64,000 bases of DNA from CALDSL01 sp039810245 (GCA_039810245.1 JBDHWQ010000022.1:4288-68287), one strand, 5' to 3'; positions 52,584-63,464 are shown, counted from the stretch's first letter. Program-made: numbers and translations. Notes: generated by a model not told the origin, from the sequence alone.

Positions 52584-53375
52584 TCATTCGACTTGGATGG
52601 AATCCACAATTTTGTGGAATGATTCCAGGTTTTGCTCGTCCACCGCGCGGTAGACATCGCGCCACTGCTGGCCGCCCGGCACCACCACGTTCACTGGCGA
52701 TCCCATAATGGTCAGCAGGTTCGACTGCTCATCCACCAGCAGTACCTCGCGCGCATAGACCGCCTCGGTTTGCGCCGATTCCGACAGGGTGGAGATGTAT
52801 TCAAAGCCTTTGAGCGCACCAATGCTCACCGGCCGCACGCGGATGAGCATGCCGCGCGCGCCGGAGCTGGACTGCCCGTCCGCCAGCGCCTCCAACGCGG
52901 CGTAGGTTTCCTTCCAGAAATCATTATTGTTATTGCGCGTGTACTGCATCACCACCGCGTAGGAGTTTTCCAGGTTGTAGGCGCGTTGATCCGGCCCGGT
53001 GCCGTACGGGTATACCACGTCGGAACCCACCTCGACGCGCAGCGAGCTGCCGGAAACGTACTCCTCCGGCCCAAACCAGCCAGCCGGGAAGCGGAAGCTC
53101 AGGCCAAAATCGGGATTGGTATAGGTCTGCATGCTGCTGTCACCGGCGGGCGCGGGCTGCGTGGCGGTGGCGTCTGCCGCGGCAGGGGTTAGCGTAGGTA
53201 GCTCCACCGCGGTGGGCATTTGCTCCGCGGGCGGCACTTCGCTGAGCTCAGGCGTGACGGCGGGCGCGGAAGCCTGGGTCGGTACAACTTGCGTGGGCAT
53301 GGCGGTGGCGGCCGGTGTGCACGCCGCGGCCAGGGCGATCAACAATAACGAAATCAATACCGGTAAGCGTTTCAT
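52584..53375 (-). CDS. Lipoprotein of unknown function
   Basis: A 263-residue exported lipoprotein. The signal peptide MKRLPVLISLLLIALAAAC ends in a lipobox (AAAC). A Pro/Thr/Ala linker of about 70 residues follows, then a compact domain beginning YTNPDFGLSFRFPAGWFGPE, the PsbP-like/DUF1795-type beginning seen in many surface lipoproteins. The ATG at 53375 is chosen for the signal peptide; the frame open further upstream is antisense to the HMG-CoA reductase gene. It diverges from the mevalonate cluster. Confidence 0.78.
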   Translation of the reverse strand: MKRLPVLISLLLIALAAACTPAATAMPTQVVPTQASAPAVTPELSEVPPAEQMPTAVELPTLTPAAADATATQPAPAGDSSMQTYTNPDFGLSFRFPAGWFGPEEYVSGSSLRVEVGSDVVYPYGTGPDQRAYNLENSYAVVMQYTRNNNNDFWKETYAALEALADGQSSSGARGMLIRVRPVSIGALKGFEYISTLSESAQTEAVYAREVLLVDEQSNLLTIMGSPVNVVVPGGQQWRDVYRAVDEQNLESFHKIVDSIQVE

Positions 53376-53582
53376 CCTCTTCCTCTCCGTGCAAAAAACG
53401 GGTAACTGCCATTCTGCAATAGCATAGCATCTCCCACGCGCCATCCCAAGGCGTGCATCAAACGTTGGGGAATTCTGCATCCAAATTGATAGCTTTTGCC
53501 AGTGCGCGCCGGGTAAGATACCCTCGTGCGCGGTATGCGGATTCGGTACAATAAAGCCAAATTCGCGCGCCGGGAGAAAACC

Positions 53583-54845
<1,263 letters not shown>

Positions 54846-54899
54846 TCGTTGTTACGCACTACCCTGAGGATGTCGAAGGGTGCGGGATAAGGAAACAAA

Positions 54900-55988
54900 A
54901 TGGATCAACCAACACAATCCCCGCTAGAAAAGCCATCTCTCCTGCTGCGCCCCGACCGGCCGGTAGGTATCGTCGGTTATGGCGCGTATGTGCCGCGCTT
55001 CCGCCTGCCCGCCGTCGAGGTGGCGCGGGTGTGGACCGGCAAGACCGGCGGCCTGCCGATTAAAGAGAAGGCTGTGCCGGGCATGGATGAAGACGTGATC
55101 ACCATGTCGATCGAGGCGGCGCGCAATGCGCTGGCCCGTGCCGGCATTGCCGCCGGCGACCTGCGCGCGGTGTGGGTCGGTTCCGAGTCGCACCCCTACG
55201 CGGTGAAACCCACCGGCACGGTGGTGGCCGAGGCCATTGGCGCGCACAGCCACATCCAGGCCGGCGACTGGGAGTTTGCCTGCAAGGCCGGCACCGAGGC
55301 GCTGGTGGCGGCGATGGGCCTGGTGGGATCGGGCATGGGGCGCTACGCACTGGCCATTGGCATGGATACGGCCCAGGGCCGCCCGGGTGACGCGCTGGAG
55401 TACACCGCCGGGGCGGGCGGCGCGGCCTACATTGTTGGCCCGGCCGACCAATCGCTGGCGGTGATCGAGGCATCGTTCTCGTACGTGTCGGATACGCCTG
55501 ATTTCTGGCGCCGGCCGGAGCAGAAGTACCCCGAGCATGGGCAGCGTTTCACCGGGGAGCCGGCCTACTTTAAGCATGTAGTCACCGCCGGCCAGGCGAT
55601 GATGGAAGCCATGGGCACTACGCCCCAGGATTACCGTTACGTGGTGCTGCATCAGCCCAACACCAAATTCCCGCAGCGCGCGGGGGCCATGCTGGGCTTC
55701 ACCCCCGAGCAGATCAACACCGGGCTGCTGGTTCCGGTGATCGGCAACACCTACGCCGGCGCGGCCATGATCGGCCTGTCGGCGGTGCTGGATGAAGCCC
55801 GGCCCGGCGACCGCATCCTGATGGTCTCTTACGGCTCGGGCGCCGGATCGGATGCCTTCTCGATCCGCATGACCGAGCGCATTGAGGAACGGCGCGCCCT
55901 GGCGACCACCACGCAGCAGTACATCGCGCGGCGCACGCAGATTGATTATGCCACCTACGTGCGCTATCGCGGCAAGCTGGCGCAGTAG
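54900..55988 (+). CDS. Hydroxymethylglutaryl-CoA synthase (archaeal type)
   Basis: A 362-residue condensing enzyme. Catalytic Cys128 lies in DWEFACKAGTEA, Glu95 in GSESHPYAVKPT and His251 in VLHQPNTKFPQR. The layout is that of archaeal HMG-CoA synthase, which in methanogens works in a complex with a thiolase and a DUF35 protein. Here thiolase follows after 13 bases and the DUF35 gene is at 63614. It joins acetyl-CoA and acetoacetyl-CoA. The first ~18 residues are an extension compared with archaeal proteins. Confidence 0.92.
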   Translation: MDQPTQSPLEKPSLLLRPDRPVGIVGYGAYVPRFRLPAVEVARVWTGKTGGLPIKEKAVPGMDEDVITMSIEAARNALARAGIAAGDLRAVWVGSESHPYAVKPTGTVVAEAIGAHSHIQAGDWEFACKAGTEALVAAMGLVGSGMGRYALAIGMDTAQGRPGDALEYTAGAGGAAYIVGPADQSLAVIEASFSYVSDTPDFWRRPEQKYPEHGQRFTGEPAYFKHVVTAGQAMMEAMGTTPQDYRYVVLHQPNTKFPQRAGAMLGFTPEQINTGLLVPVIGNTYAGAAMIGLSAVLDEARPGDRILMVSYGSGAGSDAFSIRMTERIEERRALATTTQQYIARRTQIDYATYVRYRGKLAQ

Positions 55989-56001
55989 ACGGGAGTTCTC
56001 C

Positions 56002-57156
56002 ATGACCGAAGTTGTTATCGCAGGCATTGGACAGACGCCCGTAGGGGAACACTGGGAGCTTTCGCTGCGCCAGCTTTCGGCGCGCGCCATTCTGGCCGCG
56101 CTGAAGGATGCCGGCAGCCCCAAACCCCAGGCGCTGTACGTGGGCAATTTTTTGGGCTCGGTGCTTTCGCACCAGGCAAACCTGGGCGCGCTGATCAACG
56201 AAAACCTTTCGCTGGATGGCGTGGAAGCCTTCACCACCGAAGCCGCCGGGGCATCGGGCGGGGCGGCGCTGCGCATGGGCTACCTGGCGGTGGCATCCGG
56301 TTTTGTGGATACGGCTGTGGTGCTGGGCGTAGAAAAGTTCACCGACCAGGTGGGCTCCGGCCCGGAATCGGTGCTGGCGCAGGGTATGGACTTCGATTAC
56401 GAGGCTATGCCCGGGCTGAGCACCACCGCGCAGGCCGCGCTGCTGGCGCGCCGCTACCTGTACGAGCATCACCTGCCGGATGACGCCATGGCCGGGTTCG
56501 CGCTGCTGGCGCACGCCAACGGCGCGGCTAACCCCAACGCCATGTACCGCAAAGCCATCACGCCGGACGCCTACCGCAAGGCCGGCATGGTCAGCGAGCC
56601 GCTCAACCTGTATGATGTGGCGCCTTTCGCGGATGGCGCGGCGGCGGTGGTGTTGACCCGACCCGAGCTGCTGCGCGCGAATGGCCGTCCGCAAGTGCGC
56701 ATCAGCGGTTCGGCGGTGGCAATTGATACCCTGGCATTGCACGACCGGCCGGATATGCTTGCCTTCCAGGCGGCGCGCCTTTCGGTTGAGCGCGCCTGCC
56801 GCCAGGCGGGCATCTTGCCCGCTGACGTTAACCTGTTTGAGCTGTCGGATGATTTTTCGATCTACGCGACGCTTTCACTGGAAGCGGCGGGTTTTGCGCG
56901 GCACGGCGAGGGCTGGTGCATGGCGCGCGATGGCCATCTCAACCGGGATGGCAAACTGCCGGTGAACACTTTTGGCGGGCAGAAGGCGCGCGGCAACGCG
57001 CTGGGGGCCAGCGGGGTGTACCAGGCGGTGGAAGCCACCCTGCAACTACGCGGCGAAGCCGGCGCGGCGCAGGTGGCCGGAGCGCGGCGCGCCCTGGTGC
57101 AGAACCTGGGCGGCCCGGCCAGCACTGCCATCACCCACGTGCTCGAACGCTTATAA
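56002..57156 (+). CDS. Thiolase-family protein lacking canonical catalytic residues
   Basis: A 384-residue protein with the SCP2-type thiolase fold (IAGIGQTPVGEHW, ASGFVDTAVVLGVEKFTD, GAAAVVLTRPE, NLGGPASTAITHV). The nucleophile position reads TEAAGASGG, with Gly83 in place of Cys. The HD(C/A)F motif reads LSDDF, with Ser282 for His. The GHPxGATG motif reads RGNALGASG, with Asn332 for His and Arg330 where the archaeal enzyme has Cys. The frame is intact and well conserved otherwise. It probably no longer condenses acetyl-CoA and may be a structural partner of HMG-CoA synthase. GGAG lies before the ATG. Confidence 0.88.
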   Translation: MTEVVIAGIGQTPVGEHWELSLRQLSARAILAALKDAGSPKPQALYVGNFLGSVLSHQANLGALINENLSLDGVEAFTTEAAGASGGAALRMGYLAVASGFVDTAVVLGVEKFTDQVGSGPESVLAQGMDFDYEAMPGLSTTAQAALLARRYLYEHHLPDDAMAGFALLAHANGAANPNAMYRKAITPDAYRKAGMVSEPLNLYDVAPFADGAAAVVLTRPELLRANGRPQVRISGSAVAIDTLALHDRPDMLAFQAARLSVERACRQAGILPADVNLFELSDDFSIYATLSLEAAGFARHGEGWCMARDGHLNRDGKLPVNTFGGQKARGNALGASGVYQAVEATLQLRGEAGAAQVAGARRALVQNLGGPASTAITHVLERL

Positions 57157-57175
57157 TGCAGTTTTTTCTGGAAAT

Positions 57176-57207
57176 AAAGCCGGCGGCGCGTTGCCGCCGG
57201 CTTTGAT
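57176..57207. terminator. Terminator after the thiolase gene
   Basis: AAAGCCGGCGGC (57176-57187) and GCCGCCGGCTTT (57193-57204) form a 12-bp stem. The T-run is only three bases long. It ends the mvaA-synthase-thiolase unit, and the gap to 57361 has no gene. Confidence 0.75.
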
Positions 57208-57361
57208 TGCATGGTTGTTGACGCCTTTGCGAGAAACGTCAATAATGGCCGGCGGCATCCAATCCAGGGTTTGGCGCTGCTGCCCGTATCCATTGATGGG
57301 TCATGAAAGAATAGAGACTGGCGCGCAGACGCAAACACCCATTTCTCTTGCCTGCCTGGCG

Positions 57362-58393
57362 CTATGCTTTTGGCGTGCTGTCGCGGATGACCAGGTTCGT
57401 ATCCAGGGTAATGTTTCGGGCGGGCAGCGTATTGCCGCTGTGGATAATTTCCAGCAGGGTGTCGACTGCCAGCGTGCCCATCTCGCGCAGCGGGTGCGTA
57501 ACGCTGGTCAGTGCGGGCACAGCATAAGCTGATTCGGTCAGGTTGTCAAAACCGATCAGGGCAATATCTTCCGGCACCCGGATGTTGTGTTTGCTGCAGT
57601 AATGCAGCGCGCCAATCGCCATCTGATCGTTGCTGATAAAAGCCGCGTTCATGTTCGGGTACTTCTGCAGCAGCTCGGCAAATGCCGACACACCGCTGGA
57701 GGACGACCAGTTACCCTGGGTCCATTTGTCATCGCTGACCTGGATGCCCTGATTGTGCAGCGCGTTTTCCCAGCCGCTTTTACGCTGGCGCGCTTCCAAC
57801 CACTCCAGCGGCCCGGTGATCAGCCCTACATGCCGGCGGCCAAGGGAAAGCAGGTACTCCACGGCCTTGCGCGCGCCACCCTGGTTATCCACGCTGATGG
57901 TGGTGTAGTTGGGATTGGGCTGGCACTTGAGAAAAATGATCGGCGGGCAGGATGGCGGGATCTGCGAATGCGTGATCTTGATATTTTCGTTTAGCTCCGG
58001 CGCGGAGAAGATGATGCCTTCTACCTGGTGGGACATGAGCGATTCGATGATGGGAATGATGGTGGGAGTATCGTAGCGCGGCAGTTCTTTGAGCAGCAGC
58101 GCGTAACCGGCCCCTTCGCACTGATCGGTGATACCATCCAGGGTTTGCGAGACACCCACGTAGCGAAGGCCAGCGGTAATCACGCCGATCATATAGCTGT
58201 TGCGCTGCACCAGACTGCGCGCCAGGGCGCTGGGACGATAATCCATCTCAGCGATTACGGCTTCTACCAGGCGGCGCGTTTCTGGAGCAACATCCGGCCG
58301 GTGATTGATGACCCGTGATACGGTTTGCGTTGATACGTTGCAGCGGTTAGCGATATCTCTGATGGTGGGTTTACGAATACGGCTCTGATTCAC
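57362..58393 (-). CDS. LacI family transcriptional regulator of the arabinose cluster
   Basis: A 343-residue repressor. The LacI helix-turn-helix is at about residues 9-32 (PTIRDIANRCNVSTQTVSRVIN), the hinge follows, and then a periplasmic-binding-protein-like sensor domain (IGVITAGLRYVGVSQTLDGI ... ALIGFDNLTE). GTG at 58393 is chosen because AAAGGA stands properly before it; a TTG at 58432 would add 13 residues. It is transcribed away from the arabinose genes and probably binds the palindrome at 58466-58477. The ligand is presumably L-arabinose or a derivative. Confidence 0.9.
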   Translation of the reverse strand: MNQSRIRKPTIRDIANRCNVSTQTVSRVINHRPDVAPETRRLVEAVIAEMDYRPSALARSLVQRNSYMIGVITAGLRYVGVSQTLDGITDQCEGAGYALLLKELPRYDTPTIIPIIESLMSHQVEGIIFSAPELNENIKITHSQIPPSCPPIIFLKCQPNPNYTTISVDNQGGARKAVEYLLSLGRRHVGLITGPLEWLEARQRKSGWENALHNQGIQVSDDKWTQGNWSSSSGVSAFAELLQKYPNMNAAFISNDQMAIGALHYCSKHNIRVPEDIALIGFDNLTESAYAVPALTSVTHPLREMGTLAVDTLLEIIHSGNTLPARNITLDTNLVIRDSTPKA

Positions 58394-58431
58394 GGGCAAT
58401 CCTTTCAGGGAAATTGTCCTATTCCTTTTCA

Positions 58432-58477
58432 ATTATACTCTGCTATAATGAAAGTGAACGATCACGTTATCGATAAC
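58432..58477. promoter_or_regulatory. Divergent promoter region with LacI-type operator
   Basis: GTTATCGATAAC (58466-58477) is a perfect 12-bp palindrome with the central CG typical of LacI operators. TATAAT occurs on the plus strand at 58444-58449 and ATTATA at 58432-58437 gives TATAAT on the minus strand. The -35 boxes are poor. The operator lies downstream of the plus-strand -10 box, suited to repress the kinase operon and its own gene. Confidence 0.65.
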
Positions 58478-58556
58478 ATTAGCGAGTGACGGTTCTAACA
58501 GGTCGCGAAAAGGATTAGCCACAAAAGTATTCCAGCCAATATCTCGGAGGTTAAGC

Positions 58557-60158
58557 ATGGATCCAGCCGGCGCGCAACAAGCAATCAAAAGCGGAAACAC
58601 ATTTTTGGGCATCGAATTGGGGTCCACCCGGATTAAAGCGGTGCTGATCGGCGCGGATTACCAGCCGCTTGCATCCGGCAGCCACGACTGGGAAAACCGC
58701 TACGAGAATGGCGTCTGGACGTATACGCTCGAGGACGTTTGGACTGGTTTACAGGAAAGCTATCGAAACCTGCGCCTGGAAGTGCTGGAGAAATACCACA
58801 CTCCGCTGCATACGATGGGAGCCATCGGGTTCAGTGCCATGATGCACGGTTACATGGCATTTGATCAGGAGGGAAACCTGCTTGTTCCATTTCGCACCTG
58901 GCGTAATACTATCACTGGCGCAGCGTCTCAAAAATTAACCGCGTTATTCGGGTTCCAGATCCCGCAGCGCTGGAGTATTGCGCATCTCTACCAGGCGATC
59001 TTAAATGGCGAAACCCATGTCAAAGACATCCACTACCTGACCACCCTGGCAGGTTATGTACATTGGCGCCTGACAGGCCAGCGAGTGCTGGGTGTGGGCG
59101 AAGCCTCTGGCATGTTTCCTATCGACAGCACCACCAACACATACGATCGAGGCAAGATCGAAATCTTTAACGCCTGCCTGGCAGCAGAAGATATCCATTG
59201 GAAGCTGGAAGACATTCTACCCAACGTTTTGCAGGCCGGTGAGCGTGGAGGCGTTTTGAACGCCGAAGGAGCAAAGCTGCTCGACCCCAGTGGCGAATTG
59301 CAGCCGGGCATTCCGCTTTGCCCACCCGAAGGCGATGCCGGCACGGGCATGGTTGCCACCAACAGCGTGGCCGAGAGAACCGGTAACGTCTCCGCGGGAA
59401 CTTCGGTTTTTGCTATGGTCGTTCTGGAAAAGGATCTTTCCAGGGTTTATCCCGAGATTGACATGGTGACGACCCCCACCGGCAAACCGGTTGCCATGGT
59501 GCACAGCAACAATTGTACTTCCGACCTTAACGCCTGGGTCGAGATCTTCCAGGAGTTCACCCAGGCGCTCGGCGTAGAAGTGAACAAATCCCAATTATAT
59601 GAGACCCTGTATCACACCGCGCTCAGCGCTGATGCGGATGGCGGTGGTATGCTGGCCTATAATTACGTTTCGGGCGAGCACATCACGCACATGGAGGAGG
59701 GACGGCCATTATTCGTTCGCACTCCCGAGAGCCGTTTCACGCTGGCGAACTTTATGCGCGTGCATCTATTCTCGGCGCTGGGCGCTTTGAAGATTGGGAT
59801 GGACATCCTGTTTGAACAGGAAAACGTGCAGATTGACCAGCTTCTTGGGCATGGCGGGTTTTTCAAAACCAAAGAGGTGGGGCAAAGGATGATGGCCGCG
59901 GCGATGAATGTGCCCGTTTCCGTGATGCAAACAGGCGGTGAGGGAGGCGCGTGGGGCATTGCTTTGCTGGCTGCTTACCACGTCAACCGGGCGGCGAATG
60001 AAACCCTGGAAGCCTACCTTTCAAACCGGGTGTTTGCCGGGCAAAACGGAACGACGATCCTACCTGACCCGGCGGATGTTGCCGGTTTTCGCGAGTTCAT
60101 GCGCCGGTATCGCTCGGGGCTGACCATCGAACAGGCCGCGGTGAAGGGTCTATCGTAG
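58557..60158 (+). CDS. FGGY-family carbohydrate kinase, probable L-ribulokinase
   Basis: A 533-residue sugar kinase. Phosphate motif 1 is LGIELGSTRIKAVLIG, then IGFSAMMHGYMAFD, the ATP-binding region GNVSAGTSVFAMVV and the C-terminal GGFFKTKEVGQRMMAAAMNV. The neighbours araD and araA make L-ribulose the likely substrate, although the protein resembles the unusual ribulokinase branch rather than E. coli AraB. GGAGG precedes the ATG. Confidence 0.87.
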   Translation: MDPAGAQQAIKSGNTFLGIELGSTRIKAVLIGADYQPLASGSHDWENRYENGVWTYTLEDVWTGLQESYRNLRLEVLEKYHTPLHTMGAIGFSAMMHGYMAFDQEGNLLVPFRTWRNTITGAASQKLTALFGFQIPQRWSIAHLYQAILNGETHVKDIHYLTTLAGYVHWRLTGQRVLGVGEASGMFPIDSTTNTYDRGKIEIFNACLAAEDIHWKLEDILPNVLQAGERGGVLNAEGAKLLDPSGELQPGIPLCPPEGDAGTGMVATNSVAERTGNVSAGTSVFAMVVLEKDLSRVYPEIDMVTTPTGKPVAMVHSNNCTSDLNAWVEIFQEFTQALGVEVNKSQLYETLYHTALSADADGGGMLAYNYVSGEHITHMEEGRPLFVRTPESRFTLANFMRVHLFSALGALKIGMDILFEQENVQIDQLLGHGGFFKTKEVGQRMMAAAMNVPVSVMQTGGEGGAWGIALLAAYHVNRAANETLEAYLSNRVFAGQNGTTILPDPADVAGFREFMRRYRSGLTIEQAAVKGLS

Positions 60159-60248
60159 CCGGGTGGGGCGTAAAATTCAGCAGGCCCGGATACGTTAACA
60201 GGCCGGCTATCGCGTGAATCATTGGGCATGCAATCTCAGGAGGCATAG

Positions 60249-60890
60249 ATGCTAGAGAAGTTAAAGGAAGAGCTTTTGGAACTTCACCTGGAGCTTCCCA
60301 AGAATGACCTGGTCATGTGGACGGGCGGCAACGTCAGCGCGCGCGACCCCGAGACCGGCCTGGTGGTAATCAAGGCCAGCGGTGTACGCTATGAAGACAT
60401 GGGCACGCAGCACATGCTGGTGCTGGACCTGGACGGCCAGCAGGTGGAAGGTGATTTTAAGCCCTCATCAGACACGTACAGCCACCTGTATATTTACCGT
60501 AACCGGCCGGATGTGGGGGGTGTGGTGCACACCCATTCACGCTACGCGACTGCGTTTGCCGCGGTTGGCCAGCCAATCCCGTGTGTGCTGACCGCCATGG
60601 CGGATGAATTCGGCGGGCCAATCCCCTGCGGCGGGTTCGCGCTGATCGGGGATGAGGCGATCGGTAAGGTAGTGGTCGAAAGTATTGGCCGCTCGCCGGC
60701 GGTGCTGCTGAAAAATCACGGTGTGTTCACGATTGGTAAGAATGCAACCGCGGCGGTCAAAGCAGCAGTGATGACCGAAGACGTGGCCGCGACGGTATGG
60801 ATGGCGCTGCAAATTGGCGTCCCGGATGAGATTCCGCAGGAACTGGTGGAGAAACTTCACCATCGCTACACCAATGTATATGGGCAGTAA
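60249..60890 (+). CDS. araD: L-ribulose-5-phosphate 4-epimerase
   Basis: A 213-residue class II aldolase-type zinc enzyme that makes D-xylulose 5-phosphate. GGNVSARD, the HTHSRYATAFA zinc motif and LLKNHGVFTIG are present. AGGAGG precedes the ATG. Slightly shorter than E. coli AraD (231 residues) but with all motifs. Second gene of the arabinose operon. Confidence 0.92.
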   Translation: MLEKLKEELLELHLELPKNDLVMWTGGNVSARDPETGLVVIKASGVRYEDMGTQHMLVLDLDGQQVEGDFKPSSDTYSHLYIYRNRPDVGGVVHTHSRYATAFAAVGQPIPCVLTAMADEFGGPIPCGGFALIGDEAIGKVVVESIGRSPAVLLKNHGVFTIGKNATAAVKAAVMTEDVAATVWMALQIGVPDEIPQELVEKLHHRYTNVYGQ

Positions 60891-60944
60891 GGTTCAGATG
60901 GTGCCAAACCCGTTAGATCACGTGGGGCGGTAAAGGAGCAGAAG

Positions 60945-62450
60945 ATGATGGACTTAAAACAATATGAGCTTTGGTTTGTGACGGGCAGCCAACACCTGTA
61001 CGGCCCACAGACGTTGAAACTTGTGGCGGATCATTCGCGTGAAATTGCCGCCGCCCTGGGCGCTTCGAAGCATATGCCAGTGTATGTGGTGTTGAAACCG
61101 GTGGTGACCACGCCGGAAGCCATCCGCGCGCTGTGCCTCGAAGCGAACTCTGCGCCGAACTGCATCGGCCTGATCACCTGGATGCACACCTTCTCGCCGG
61201 CCAAGATGTGGATCGGTGGGCTGACGGCGCTGGCCAAACCCTTTGCGCACCTGCACACCCAGTATAACCGCGAGATCCCCTGGGCAGAGATTGATATGAA
61301 CTTTATGAACCTGAACCAGGCGGCCCACGGCGACCGCGAATTCGGGTTTATCGGCAGCCGGATGCGGTTGGATCGCAAGGTGGTAGTCGGCCACTGGGCG
61401 GATGAAGAGGTGCAGGCCAGCCTGGGCGCCTGGGCGCGCGCGGCGGCGGCCTGGGCCGATTGGCAGGGTGCCCGGCTGGCGCGTTTTGGCGACAACATGC
61501 GTGATGTGGCCGTGACCGAGGGCGATAAGGTGGCGGCGCAGATCAAGTTTGGTTACAGCGTGAACGGTTATGGCGTTGGCGACCTGGCGCGCGCAGTAAA
61601 TGACGCCAGTGATGCGGATATCGACCGGATGATGCAGGCCTACCTGGACGAGTATGATGTAGCCCCGGCGCTGCAGCCCGGCGGCGTGCGCAACACCTCG
61701 CTGCGCGAAGGCGCGCGGATCGAGGTGGGGATGCGCAATTTCCTCACCGCCGGTGATTTCAAGGCTTTTACCACCACCTTTGAAGATTTGCACGGGCTGG
61801 CGCAGCTCCCCGGCCTGGCCGTGCAGCGCCTGATGCGCGATGGCTACGGTTTTGGCGCCGAAGGCGATTGGAAAACCGCCGCGCTGGTGCGCGCGATGAA
61901 GGTGATGAGCAGCGGTCTGCAGGGCGGCGTGAGCTTTATGGAAGATTACACGTACCACTTTAGCGCGGCTGGCGATAAGGTTCTGGGCGCGCACATGCTC
62001 GAGGTTTGCGAGTCAATTGCCGCGGGCCGGCCCAGACTGGACGTGCTTCCGCTCTCGATTGGCGGTAAGGCTGACCCGGTGCGCCTGATCTTTGATGCGA
62101 ATCTCGGCCCGGCCATCGGCGCGTCGATGATGGACATGGGCGACCGGTTCCGCATGGTGGCGAACGTTGTAGACGTAGTTCCCACCGATGAACCACTGCC
62201 CAGGCTGCCCGTGGCGCGCGCGCTGTGGCTGCCGCGTCCCAATCTTAAGACGGCCGCTGCCGCCTGGATTTACGCCGGTGGTGCGCACCACACCAGTTTC
62301 AGTTACGCTGTCACCGCCGAGCACCTGCGTGATTTCGCCGAGATTGCCGGGATTGAGTTCCTGTTGATCAACGAGGATACCACGGTAGAGACGTTCAAAC
62401 AGCAGCTGCGTTGGAACGATCTGTATTATCACATGGCCAGGGGCCTGTAG
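60945..62450 (+). CDS. araA: L-arabinose isomerase
   Basis: A 501-residue enzyme converting L-arabinose to L-ribulose. It begins with the signature ELWFVTGSQHLYG. NCIGLITWMHTFSPAKMWI and the metal-site region VSFMEDYTYHF follow, with GAHHTSFSYAV near the end. Length and order match AraA closely. ATG at 60945 or 60948 is possible; AAAGGAG precedes. Last gene of the operon before a terminator. No arabinose transporter adjoins. Confidence 0.95.
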   Translation: MMDLKQYELWFVTGSQHLYGPQTLKLVADHSREIAAALGASKHMPVYVVLKPVVTTPEAIRALCLEANSAPNCIGLITWMHTFSPAKMWIGGLTALAKPFAHLHTQYNREIPWAEIDMNFMNLNQAAHGDREFGFIGSRMRLDRKVVVGHWADEEVQASLGAWARAAAAWADWQGARLARFGDNMRDVAVTEGDKVAAQIKFGYSVNGYGVGDLARAVNDASDADIDRMMQAYLDEYDVAPALQPGGVRNTSLREGARIEVGMRNFLTAGDFKAFTTTFEDLHGLAQLPGLAVQRLMRDGYGFGAEGDWKTAALVRAMKVMSSGLQGGVSFMEDYTYHFSAAGDKVLGAHMLEVCESIAAGRPRLDVLPLSIGGKADPVRLIFDANLGPAIGASMMDMGDRFRMVANVVDVVPTDEPLPRLPVARALWLPRPNLKTAAAAWIYAGGAHHTSFSYAVTAEHLRDFAEIAGIEFLLINEDTTVETFKQQLRWNDLYYHMARGL

Positions 62451-62476
62451 GCGCGCGGGGAGATTACCAGCAGTGA

Positions 62477-62512
62477 AAGCCGCCGGGGTTGTATCGCCCG
62501 GCGGCTTTTTGT
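62477..62512 (+). terminator. Rho-independent terminator after araA
   Basis: AAGCCGCCGGG (62477-62487) and CCCGGCGGCTT (62497-62507) form an 11-bp stem; TTTTTG follows. Confidence 0.85.
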
Positions 62513-62571
62513 TTGCCTCTCTTTGCTTTTCCACCTGGCCAATGCCTTGCAGGTGCTTTCCTTTTCATCGC

Positions 62572-62600
62572 TTGACACCTCTTGTACGCTGATTTACACT
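62572..62600 (+). promoter_or_regulatory. Sigma-70-type promoter of the zinc-ribbon gene
   Basis: TTGACA (62572-62577) and TACACT (62595-62600) with a 17-base spacer. Confidence 0.75.
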
Positions 62601-62643
62601 AGAGTCGTACCCGTTCCTGCCTCATACCCTAAAGGAGAACCTC

Positions 62644-63393
62644 ATGGCCACTTTCTCTCGTATGCCGCGTTATGACGTCCGCAATGATGGTTTGGGACCC
62701 TACGCGGTCTTTTACTGTGATACCTGTGGGCGCGAATTCCGCAGCCAGCCCAATGTTGCCAACACGCTGACGCAGGACCTGGGCCGCCAAGCGCTGGGCG
62801 GGCTGCTGCGCAAAGTGCCGCTGGTAGGCAACACGGTCGCGAACAACGTCACCGGTGAGGATCCGCGCTATACCTACAGCCTGACCCAGCCACAGCTTGA
62901 AGCCGCCTGGAAGCAGGCGCAAGAGCATTTCCGCGAGTGCCCCACCTGCCTGCGCATTGTGTGCCTGTCGGATTTCGACACGCAGACGGGTTTCTGCCAG
63001 GAAGACAGCCCGCGCACGAACGAGATCAACGAAGCGCGCGGCGAGCAGGCCGGCGCAGCGCTGAAGGGTTTTGCCAGCGCCTTTGGCCTGGGCGATGTTC
63101 TGCGCAGCGCGGGTGAAGCCGCCAAACGCGTGGAAGCATCGCTGGCCGCCTGCCCATCCTGTGGCACCAAAGCCGCCGCGGGCACCAAGTTCTGCCCCGA
63201 GTGCGGCGCGCAGATGGCCCAGCCCAGCGCGGACGCGTGCCCTAAGTGCGGCGCGGCAGCCAACGGCGCCAAGTTTTGTCCCGAGTGCGGCACCAGGATC
63301 GAACGCGCCGCGAGTACCATCTGCCCGCAGTGCGGCACGGATGGGAAGGGAGCCAAATTCTGCCCGGAGTGCGGCACGAAGATTATCGGCTAA
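62644..63393 (+). CDS. Zinc-ribbon protein with three double-ribbon repeats
   Basis: A 249-residue soluble protein. An N-terminal Cys pair (YCDTCGREF) and CPTCLRIVCLSD form one zinc site. After a helical middle, three tandem double zinc ribbons follow (CPSCG...FCPECG, CPKCG...FCPECG, CPQCG...FCPECG). No enzyme domain is visible; it may bind nucleic acid or protein. AAAGGAG precedes the ATG, and it has its own promoter. Confidence 0.82.
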   Translation: MATFSRMPRYDVRNDGLGPYAVFYCDTCGREFRSQPNVANTLTQDLGRQALGGLLRKVPLVGNTVANNVTGEDPRYTYSLTQPQLEAAWKQAQEHFRECPTCLRIVCLSDFDTQTGFCQEDSPRTNEINEARGEQAGAALKGFASAFGLGDVLRSAGEAAKRVEASLAACPSCGTKAAAGTKFCPECGAQMAQPSADACPKCGAAANGAKFCPECGTRIERAASTICPQCGTDGKGAKFCPECGTKIIG

Positions 63394-63427
63394 GAACAAA
63401 AGCATCACAAACAGCGCCAATACAACC

Positions 63428-63464
63428 AATGGCACGAAGAAAGCCGGTCTTTCTTCGTGCCATT
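63428..63464. terminator. Long hairpin after the zinc-ribbon gene
   Basis: AATGGCACGAAGAAAG (63428-63443) and CTTTCTTCGTGCCATT (63449-63464) are exact complements. No T-run follows. The remaining gap to 63613 holds no gene. Confidence 0.6.
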
